Of a stretch of DNA of 64,000 nt, positions 54,260 to 64,000 are shown in pieces (within the stretch, counting starts at the first letter, position 1; each line of letters begins with the position of its first letter). Source of the DNA: Strigamia acuminata (Eukaryota; Arthropoda; Chilopoda; Geophilomorpha; Linotaeniidae); contig OX442315.1 of NCBI GenBank assembly GCA_949358305.1, positions 18,192,427 to 18,256,426 on the forward strand, read 5' to 3'. A program made the translations under genes and the position numbers. The notes under the pieces are model-generated. The model was not told the DNA's origin and ran no database searches. It worked only from the letters and a program-made list of their open reading frames with translations.

Positions 54260-55540
54260 TGACGGTCCTAAAAAAACACAACAAAAGCAAGATATACGCA
54301 TAAGTAAACTGGAATGACATTCAAAACCGATATTATCTCGATACTGTGTATCTAGAGTTAATATTTATCTAAAAGAAACATACAAATATTCACATGTCGC
54401 AATAATGTAGAAGAAATGGCTTTCCTGCAATACACGAGTACTTCTGCCTCCTTTTCGAGCGCAGATGAATGAAAATGGTCAAGAATTTTATATAACAAGG
54501 CTTTTAAAATTAAATTGTAATAGAAATTTTTGAGAAATAAGACAGATTAATCAAAATTGTTGGCATCACACCAAATGCCTTTACCCTTCGCTAGCCGGGA
54601 TCAAGTTTATCAATGAATAAGGACTTAAACAGCGAGGATACAAATGATAAAATCAAGGGCAGTTTTTTTCTTCCTTTTTCTTGAAAATTGGGAAAATCAG
54701 AGGAAATATATGTGATTGGACTGTCCACGAATCTTATCTGGGAAAAACTTCCCAGGGTGTTTGAATTACAAGGAAAGTATATATAAAAAAAAGTGTATTG
54801 CTGGAAAAGTTACATAAAAAATTTAAACAAAGTTAAAATAAGTAATTCCACTTATCACACATTTTTTTTAAAATTTTTAAAATTAATTTTTAATTTTTAA
54901 ATGTTTTTAGAGTAAATTGGAGATGAAAAAAAATTATTTTTAATTCTAGTGCACAAATAACTCTCGTTTGCCTATTCAAATAACGTTATGGTGGATCAAA
55001 TTGTTTATTCAAGTGTATGATGTAACATTCGTGCCATTGAATTTCATCATAACCCATATGCCATCTTCAGGACACTTGTGCTTTACCGTTCAACTGTACG
55101 GCTAACTCGAGACCCATTGATTTTTAAAAAGATTGTATCTACTTACAATGCCAGCTGAAACAGGCCAGACAACTGGCAGAGAGTCGTCTAACTAACTCGT
55201 CGCGAGGCCATCAGACCTTAAGCGAATCGTATTGCACATGTTTTCATCTGAGCGCTCAAACCGTGAACTCTTCAGACAGACGCATGCTGTAAAGCGCGAA
55301 ACCTATGCGTCAGAGAGCAATGGCTAAATAAAGAACGAATCTCTGGATTATACGAAAGATTGGTTTCCTTGTTAGGCAAAACTGCATGCCTTTCTATATA
55401 GTACCATAGTACTCAACGTGGACGTCAGGAAGGCGATGATTGAAAATTTTCGAATTTGTTTTTGCAGATAGAAAATTCAGGTACGATTAGTCGGAATTTT
55501 ATTTTTTATTTGTGGAAAAATTTTTATTTTTATTTTTGTA
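54260..55540. other. 5' regions of SLC7 gene and MESD
   Basis: Minus strand: a likely non-coding SLC7 exon with donor gtaagt at about 55145 and acceptor near 54269. Plus strand: likely MESD 5' UTR with acceptor tttttgtag at 55549. No other gene. Confidence 0.5.
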
Positions 55541-55558
55541 TTTTTGTAGAGAACGACA

Positions 55559-56443
55559 ATGACCCTGAGAAGTTGTTTTATTTTGACGTGGTTATTTCTG
55601 AACTTGTTATTTAATGTCGTGCACACGAAAAAGAAGGTCGAAAAAGAAAAACCAGCCTGGGCTAAAAAGGATATCAGAGATTACAACGACGCTGATGTTG
55701 AACGTTTATATGACCAATGGGAGGTAGTGCAGCGAGCGTTACACCGAAACTTGTGCAACAAATTGACGATTTTTATACACCAATTTATTTCAATTATTTT
55801 GTTCGTTTGTAACCCGTAGGAGGATGAAGATCCTTTAGAGCCCGATGAACTCCCCGAACATTTACGACCGTCACCCAAAGTCGATTTTTCACAAGTTGAT
55901 GCTACTGATCCGGAATCTCTACTTAAATTGAGCAAAAAGGGCAAGACGTTGATGGTTTTTGTAACTGTTTCAGGTGTTTTTATTTTTATTCTATATATTT
56001 AAAAGTATTTAAGTAAATAAATTTTTATTTGTATTTTAAATTAGGTTCTCCTGATCCAATCGAATTGGAAGAAGTTACAAAGTTATGGCAAACTAGCCTT
56101 ATGAACAATCACATACAATGTGACAGGTGATTTTATTAATGCGTTATTTTTATTTTTATTGTGATTTTAATTGAGAGTGGAAAATTGCAGATTTACTATT
56201 GACGAAAAGCGTGCTATTTTCATGTTCCGAGATGGTTCTCAAGCATGGGAGGCGAAAAACTTTTTGATTGAACAAGACCGATGCGAGGAAGTCACGATTG
56301 AAAACAAACAATTCCCAGGAGCGGTAATAATAAACTGATGATAAATAAATAATTGGGAATTTTAATGCCAATTTAATTTAATTTAATTTTTTTCTAATAA
56401 TTTTTAGAAGTTCAAAAATAAAAGCAATAAATCTGAACTGTAA
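55559..56443 (+). CDS. boca: LRP chaperone MESD (boca)
   Basis: Five exons: 55559-55723, 55820-55973, 56045-56126, 56191-56323 and 56408-56443, giving 189 aa. ER chaperone needed for folding of the beta-propeller/EGF modules of LDL-receptor family proteins such as LRP5/6 (arrow). Signal peptide (aa 1-22, LTWLFLNLLFNVVHT), then KKDIRDYNDADVERLYDQWE, the central domain KKGKTLMVFVTVSGSPDPIE with TKLWQTSLMNNHIQCDRF, and GSQAWEAKNFLIEQDRCEEV. Ends NKSEL, a KDEL-like retrieval signal. Slightly short of vertebrate MESD, mostly in the basic tail. Confidence 0.96.
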
Positions 56444-56449
56444 GATCTT

Positions 56450-57880
56450 CGAAAAGAATAAAATGGATTTGATATTCTCATAAGCACGTAGCCGAAGTCA
56501 TTGGATTTTCATTTGATTATTTCTTCCTAAGCTTAATTTAATTTAATCAAATCAAACTGAAAATTGGAGATCATAAAATTGATTATACAGTAATAAAAAG
56601 GCAGAGTTACTTTAAATGAAAAATTTATTTTTTCAATGATATTTGCAAAATGAGTAGTAAGGACACTAATATGATACAAAGTTGTGCTAACAATGAGTTA
56701 AGAATGATGAGGGACAGCTACACAGGTTGAACATGGGTTTTTGTTTAGGTTACATATTCTTAAATATCAAATGTGGTAATGCCTTTTTTTCCGGGATGGT
56801 GTGAAAAAAAAATGAGATGAGCAATAACCTCACCATTTTTATGCCATTTTTCTTTGTAGATTACTTTTTGGTTTTTCTTTTTTACAAAAATACACACTTA
56901 GTCTGATGAGATTTTCTCCAAAAGTGGGAAAGTGATCCAGTATTTTACACTTCGTACACGACTTAAAAATCGGTAATTCATCAAATTAAATTTTTAAAAA
57001 ATAATAATAATAATAATATTAATAATAAAACAAAAAAATAAAATAAATTTTTTTTTAAAAAAATGAAAATTTGGCAATTGCCATTCTCATATAAACAACC
57101 AACCGAACGAATATGCAACCTGTGAATGAAGACAAGTTTTTCTTGCGTTATTTTTTTTTCTTTTTTCGTTTTTTGTTTTTTTTACAGGAAAAGCACATTA
57201 CTGTTGATAATATACACAAACACAACAAAGCATCTATAAAAATTACAATTCTCGTTTTTTTCTTTAATACAAAAAAAAAATCCTCTACTATAATTTTAAA
57301 ACGACTATTTGCAATAGCCAACGACCATTTTCTTTCTCTCTTTCTCGACTCCGTTCCAAAAACATAAAAAATGAAATAAATCAACTTAAACTACACCCAG
57401 AAAGTAACTATAGCCACACCATACTAAAGAAAAAAATATGGAGAATGGGAAGAAGTCCAAGCAGCATATTTGTACATTTCAATTTTTAATTCATTCTTCT
57501 TTTCTTTACCTGATTTTCATCATAATATTAATAATAAAAAAAAACAAAGAAAAAAATCTGTACACATTGCCAAATAAGTTCAGCAACAGCATGTAGAAAT
57601 TTCCTCACTACATCTTAAAATTTAAAATGCCATGCCTCCAATTCAAGTTTTTCACCGCACTCATCTTGGCTAGGTTACCCTTCACATGGATCAGTTAATA
57701 TCTCGGAAAGGACACTAAAGATTCGGATCACTGGATATGCATTTGTATTTCAATCGGATGGAATTGTAAAGCGCAGGGATGTAAAAAGTGGACGTCATTA
57801 TTTCATTCAAACTGGCACCCATTTTATCCGCGTTTTTAAAATTATTTCACGGATTTCTTTTTGTACAAGGAATTCATCTA
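56450..57880. other. 3' UTRs of MESD and Sin3, low complexity
   Basis: Poly(A/T)-rich stretches and aataat runs (57000-57060). Opposed ORFs 57113-57367 and 57148-57384 are low-complexity by-products. Probably the long 3' UTR of Sin3 on the minus strand. Confidence 0.5.
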
Positions 57881-57884
57881 TTTC

Positions 57885-60800
57885 TCATGACGCTTCATCC
57901 GACCACTGCTGAACGCTGTATCGATTGAATGCATAATAAGGAGGCAAATGCACATCATTGTTACACACACGCTGTGTTTTGTTTGAAACGAGCCCTTCGG
58001 AAACTCCCATAAGCCAGTCATTCGTAGCCTTTTGTGCTTCTAACGTCACACTTTTGTCCAGCCATTGTTTATGCCACTTATGGAACTTGTCGTTCAAATT
58101 ACGCGAAACTTTTTCATGAGACTAAAAAAATAATTTATTTTATTAATATCTATTTTATTTTTATTTTTATAATTATTTATTACCTCCCGGGCTTTCTGTA
58201 ACGCCATTCTTTTGTAAAGGTAGCTCTCGCTGTTCACTACAAACACCATCTTGAACGAGTTCAAGTTGAACCGGCACTGAGATCCTTCCAGCACATCCAT
58301 CACTTCGTTTTCTGACTTCTTTTCACTCGGAGAATTGGAGCTACTTGTATCGTCATCTTTGGACTTAAAATCATCCTTGTCTTTATTTGTATCGATCTCG
58401 TGTTGCCTCTTCACTTGCTGCCTCCACGTTCTTACGTTCCTTTGTTTATTAAAATTAAAATAAAAATAAAAATATTATAAAAATCATTTTTAATTTTTAA
58501 TTTTTTTTTTATAGATTTTATTTTAATTCGAATCAAACCTTGGTAGAAAAACTGGTTTTTTTGAAAGCTGCTCTTTTAATTCCTCGGACAAGTAGTCTGC
58601 TCCCGACACATATTTTTCTATATATTCGGACCACCTTTCTATTTCAACAGGATCTTCAGACGCGTCCGTGTCCGTGTCGAGAAGTTCTATTGTCATTCGA
58701 CAATCCGCTTTATACTACAAAAAAAAAACATAGTGTGTAAAAAAACAGTCGCCATATTCAAAATCAATTTCTTTTCATACAATACAGATCTTGAAACAAT
58801 TTTCTTCACTCAGAAGTTGTTCGACTCTTTTTTGATAGCTCTGTTCGGCAACGAGTGATAAACCTCCTGTTGTTCCATTCTTCTGCTCCTCTAGAAACAT
58901 GTCCATACACTGCATGCAAGGTTCGTCCGAAAACAAATATTGCAGCTTTAAAATAAAAAAAAAATTAAAAAATTAAATAAATAATTTAATCTGACAATTT
59001 AATTTTAATTTATCTACCTGCCGAACCGCATTCTGTACCAATTTGTCCATAGTAAACCCGATATACGCGTGTATTCCGAACATCTCCCTTAATGTATCTT
59101 CGTATATATTGCTTTCCATATTACCATCCAAAAGATTTTTGATCATATCAAGAAATGCTGGATAATAGTCTTGTACGTCGATCTCCCCCTCAAATAACAG
59201 CACTGTCAAGAAATAAATAATCAATTTATTAAAAAAAAAAATCAATTTATTTTAATTTTTCAAATATTTTCCTACTTTTTGGCTTTAATCTTAGCGAAAC
59301 AGCTGCTGACTCTTTTCTGTCTTTTCGATCTCTACATTCCTCGGCAGCAAGAATAAATGCTCTCTCGTAAATTTTTGTTAGCCTTTCGCATAGTATTTGG
59401 TGCAAACGAAAAAATAAGTACCAATGGTTGTTCAAAAAAATGTATGTATATGCATCATCCTAAAAAAATAAATAAATAATAAAAAACAAACATTGGTTAA
59501 AACTCAAAAAGAATACTCACATTCGGTACTGCGTTCTCCTTTTCCTTATCACTATCGGACAAGTCTCCATTTGCTATGCATGTCTCTTTATCAGGTATTT
59601 CATGCCTTCTTTTATCATATTTTTCGATTGTCTTTGTCAAACATTTTTGTGATGTTTGCAGAGACGATGAAGGAAAGTCGGCACTTGATGCAATTTCACA
59701 ATTTTCGTCAATATTGTCATTTTCTACACAAAATAACGTTATTCAACATTTCTCAAACCAAAATAATTCCTCCTTATTTAATTACCATCATCTTTTTCAT
59801 CGTCCGATAAATCTTGTCGTGGATGGAAGAAAAGATCTGGCAAAAATTGTCGCAGCAGTTGTTTAATTTTCCGCTTGTCGTCTTTGCTCACACTCGTCTG
59901 TCGCTTAACATGATGTATTATTAAGTTGGCAGCATCATTTAATATTGATTTATCTTTATAGACAAATGACATGTGCGGACCAGATGGTATTTCGCCCGAA
60001 CCTTCTTCCGCCTAATCGAAAACGAGACAAAATTCAACACACATATTCATACAAAGAAAATTCACCAGCTTACCTCATCGTATAATGTTTCGATTTCATT
60101 TAAAAGGGTCTTTGATCTCAACGCCTTTACGTCGTTTTGTTTAAAGTTCAGTCCCTGGTGATCTAACGATTTTAGGTAATATTTCTCATTCTGGTCCCTC
60201 CAAATTTTATTGTAATTCTTTTGTGCATCTCTCCACTCCTCTTCCTTGGCTTTTAACCGTCTCAAGACCAAAGGCACGGCCACAATAGGATTCTTTTTCA
60301 GCCCATCGATGATATCTGCAGCTTTATCGCCATATATCCTGAACAAAATCATTTTAATACATCATTCCTTCACTATTTCTCGCTTTTGTTTAGTCAATTA
60401 CCTTTTAATCGCTCTGAGATGAATAACTTGAGATGATCCTCCAAGGCAATCGTCTAATTTATGACGAGCAGCTTCTTCCGGGTTCAATCGCAGTAACCTT
60501 TTCTGAACGCCTTCTAGAGCTCGAATAGTGGCCAAATTCGTTTCTAACACAACATCCAACTAAACGACAACAACAACCATCAAAAACCCAGTAAGAAATT
60601 TACTCAAACTGCCAAACTTACCTCAAACCTTTCATCTTCGCATCTATATATATATTCTTCGTACACAGTTTTCCGTGAACTAACAAAAGTTGAATCTTCT
60701 GACCAAGTCGGAAAAGATACCCACGTATCATTCAAAACCTTAAATATAAAAATCAATCAAACATCGATACTTCAACAAGTTGATCCAAGTTTAAATTTAC

Positions 60801-63660
60801 CTCTTTGCATAATTGAGATCGTCCACTGCATTTCGGCTGCACGTAGCTTTTAGGAAGTGCGCAATAACTCGCCCCTAACCTTTTGCACGTGGAATAATCT
60901 ACAGATTCGTTAATTAGAGAATAAAAAAATCATTATTAAACAAATCGGTTACATATCGCTAACAAGTAAAGTGAAAAACCAAAAAAATTCAATTTACTAA
61001 GTTTTAGCAACTTGCCAATTTCCATGGCCAGATCACCCGTTACTCTTTCTTGATTTGCTACTCTGTTTGGAACCGCTTCAACTATTGGACCGATATCTTT
61101 GTAGCCCAAGAAGTCTTTAAACCATTTAAAAAGTTCCGGGTATTTCCTAAACACAAACAAACAAACAAATAAATAAACAAAATATAATTGAGCTAATTAA
61201 TTAACTCATCCTTACCCAAGGAAAGGCGAAACAAGCTGCACTACCTCAGTACGCGAAATAACTTCATCATTAAATAAAACGAGACAACGTAAAAAATTAT
61301 CATAAACCTCTTGATTTCTCAACGCTTTGCGAACCTATTTGAATATTAAGAATAACAAAAAATGTAACGCACAAAAAATCGAAACAATCCCACCAGTTAC
61401 AAACCTTATCAAAAAATGCATATTCGTTTAGAGAGCCGTATTTTCCCGGTTCCGCCAAACTAGGATCTTTTATGCTTTGTTTTGGTTTCTAAATAACAAA
61501 ATTACATTTGTTTATAAAATAAAAATTGAAGACATCTCCCCATTTCGAATTCCTACCTTGGTAGGAGGTCCAGGACCTATTGCAGCGGGCGGCCTTTTTA
61601 AAGGTGTAGTTTGCTTTGTTTGATTATTACTGAACGATCCAATACTTGTCCCAATAGCGTTACTAGTTTTGCTTAATGTTGGTTTCTTCAGTGTGGTGGA
61701 ATGGTCATTATTCATTGTTTTTGTCGGCTGTTTAATTTCAACAAAAATAAACACATATTTATTGGATTCACAGATCGTAGCGTTTAATTTCAATCGCGAT
61801 ATTAGCTTTTCTATAACAATATACCAAAGCTGACAGCTTAAACAAATAGGACTCTTGAAATTTACAGTCCTCGTATCACAACTATCACGTGTCCAGGCAA
61901 AGCGATCACGTGATACTCACTCGCCATCTAGTGGCAACTAATCACATTTCCTACCAAATTCAAAAAATAACTAACAAAACTTACCGCTTTTTTGTTGATT
62001 TTCAATGAACTCCAAACATCCCCCTGTTGCAAAAAAAGAAAAGAAAAAAAAACCGAACAAATTAACACAAATAAATAAATAAAATCAAGACATAACGAAT
62101 TAGAATTAACTATAAATCAATAATTATTCATAGCTAAGTTTAGAAATACTGTACGACCTCGTCCCAACTCACTAATGATGCTGCAGCAGCTCCATTGGCA
62201 TCAGGAAGAAATTGGCCGAATTCTTCTAACAGATCATTCTGATCTTGAAATAATTTTGCCACTTGTGCGTACACCTCCGCCTCAGTCAATGGTTTAGTGC
62301 CCGTACTGATCCCCTCCTTTAAATTACGTTGCTCCTTCTGATAAGTATGAAGAATCTCTAAAAACTGCTTATAAATATCTGGTTGACCTTGAAATCGATT
62401 CTAAACAAAAAATGTGCCAAAAAATAATTAAATCCAGCCACCACACACCCAAAAATATAAATAAACGCACTTTTATTTTGTTCACGTAGCTAATTGCATG
62501 ATTGAACTCCACTGGCTGACTCGTTTGTGTAGTGGGCGGTAAAGGTACCTGCATAGTAGGGGCAGGAGACGTTGATAATGTATTATGTAACGGTTGTGTT
62601 ACTGTTGAACCGTGGTTCTGATTCACCGCTACCACCGTGCTAACACTAGCGCTCGCACTAACACTAGCACTAGCGCTAGCAGTCGCAATGGCACTGGCAC
62701 TGGCACTGGCACTGGCAACAGCACTACCACTACCGCTGCCGCTGCTTCCCCCACCGCTGCCGCTGCCGCTCTGCAATAAAAAACGATAAAAATTCAACTT
62801 CTAGCGCACGTTTTCGACTAATCCAACTCACCGAAGCGGTATTCTGGCTGCTCGAGCTCACTGGAGTACCCGTACACACCACAGTAGTCGTTTGCGACCC
62901 AGGTACGCTGAAATTGACTTGGTCGTTCGACTGCACTTCAATTTTATAGCCCGGAGGTAAAAAAGTATTAAAACCCGTGATCAGTTCCGGATGGCCTTTA
63001 AAAAGGGTCGAAACCCTCGAAATCACTCCAGGAGTGTCAATACTATCAAAACGGAACAAATCAATTGAAATAAACGGATGATGAACGCATCTTCTCCACT
63101 ACAAACCTTTGCGACTTAAATTCTTTCATGATATCCAAGAAATCATTGTACACTTGCGGCTGGCTGCCGAATCGAAATTTAACTTGATCCAAGTACGAAA
63201 GTGCATCCTCGACTTTTAACCGCTGAAACTGTTGCTGTTGGCCTTGTGTCGCGTGCGTTTGGGACAACGCCGTGGCTTGACTCGCAACTTGCTGCGCTTG
63301 CACGTTGTGCGCTGGATGTAAGGCTACGCCAGCCGGGCCATGTCCACTTTGGGACATACCTGAAGTCATTTGGTAGCTGTGCATGGGATACTGTACACTG
63401 CTTTGCATACTCTCAGATTGCGCCCCGTCGAAAAAGGGCTGAGATGGAGGCAAACCTGAAAAAACAACCAAAACTCGTTAACAAAATGCTTCCTCTTTCG
63501 AATCAATTAATGTGCATACAAATTTAATACCTCCTGTTGGTGTATGGCCAGGAGCCGGAGCTAGCACTCTCTGAAGAGTGCCCCCAGATTCTGTTAATCG
63601 GTGTTGTTGTGGATATACACTGCTGATTGTATCCTGAGGCTCGTCAATACGACGTTTCAT
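57885..63660 (-). CDS. Sin3A: Paired amphipathic helix corepressor Sin3
   Basis: Twenty-two exons starting (minus) at 63660, 63455, 63042, 62770, 62400, 62023, 61727, 61488, 61334, 61146, 60898, 60738, 60559, 60338, 60011, 59723, 59459, 59202, 58945, 58714, 58439 and 58121; stop at 57885; 1343 aa. Scaffold of the Sin3/HDAC corepressor complex in the nucleus. PAH1 about 122-190 ([20 protein letters not shown]), PAH2 about 316-390 ([16 protein letters not shown]), PAH3 about 485-570, HDAC-interaction domain about 610-720 ([20 protein letters not shown]), Sin3a_C in the last third. Exon 4 encodes a Ser/Gly/Ala low-complexity run. The intron after 61016 begins GCAAGT (GC-AG). The exon with the ATG has an acceptor just before it (63662), so a 5' non-coding exon lies further upstream. 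Confidence 0.97.
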
Positions 63661-64000
63661 CCTGCAAATACATCAATTTCGAAGGGATATTCAAACGTAT
63701 ATTAATAAATGTTTGTCGTCGTGTAATTACTGCATATATTGGGTTGACATGCAACAAAGTGATCAACTCTTGTCCTCCATTACTTCAAGAAAAATATATT
63801 CTACCCATGTATTAGTGTTATTAAGTGGAGAAGTTGGCAGCTGGCCAAATGAGGACACAGGGCTCACGTGAGATCAGATTAACTGGGAAATCTGGGGGAA
63901 TTACTAGCCAACATTTTTAACTACGATTAAATATAGTTCGATAAGCAAATGAATAAACAATATTTGTTTGGATTTACTTGTCATGTCGGGTATTAATTAC
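63661..64000. other. Upstream region of Sin3, no further gene seen
   Basis: Intron or 5' flank of Sin3. No coding exon recognised before the window end. Confidence 0.5.

Noticed and set aside
57113-57384. Opposed ORFs downstream of MESD
   Set aside because: Low-complexity Phe/Lys-rich frames in poly(A/T) sequence, best explained as 3' UTR.

Overview
This is a eukaryotic nuclear window, AT-rich, with many short introns (often 55-80 bp). The gene set points to an arthropod: insect-type BEL/Pao and Ty3/gypsy relics, secreted CBM14 chitin-binding genes, and single copies of conserved animal genes. A crustacean of the Daphnia type would fit, but the genus is inference.

The window has two halves. 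The left half (1-34,500) is a dynamic, duplicated, transposon-rich region. It holds a minus-strand family of small secreted-protein genes, which I reconstructed exon by exon because almost none forms a long ORF. Each has a tiny signal-peptide exon of 19-22 nt, a second exon of 35-41 nt, then phase-0 exons with a recurrent LxxxLxRRQxE-like motif. Four members (A 7380-8144, B 9898-10434, C 13123-13633, D 18017-18547) carry only such exons. Three members (E 21058-21608, F 22990-23828, G 31901-32445) also carry a six-cysteine CBM14 domain. Several have a TATA box and a CACGTG E-box upstream. Gene A looks broken: a 46-bp tandem insertion shifts its frame, and a young BEL/Pao element sits in what would be its next intron, with decayed exons beyond. 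Six plus-strand tRNA-Asp(GTC) genes and two tRNA fragments were copied along with this locus. A divergent U2 snRNA copy lies at 20645-20827. Other mobile DNA includes a gypsy integrase relic, several palindromic or MITE-like elements, and a 2-kb foldback MULE at 28662-30669 with a perfect 9-bp target duplication, a transposase C-terminus and a RING finger.

The right half (34,500-64,000) is compact and conserved. In order it holds NDUFA8 (+), a divergent G-alpha subunit (-), coatomer zeta (-) head-to-head with the SWI/SNF subunit SMARCC/moira (+), an aberrant alpha-tubulin isotype (-), dymeclin (-), an SLC7 light-chain amino-acid transporter (-), the LDL-receptor chaperone MESD/boca (+), and the Sin3 corepressor (-). 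For all nine I traced introns whose phases close into full-length proteins. These genes are not an operon. Two are chromatin regulators and two act in Golgi or COPI trafficking, but adjacency here probably has no shared function.

Most worth follow-up are the RRQ/CBM14 family with exon-modular evolution, the foldback MULE carrying a RING domain, the in-frame RT-deleted BEL element with near-identical LTRs, the alpha-tubulin without MREC, K40 or terminal tyrosine, and the U2 variant with an altered branch-site pairing region.
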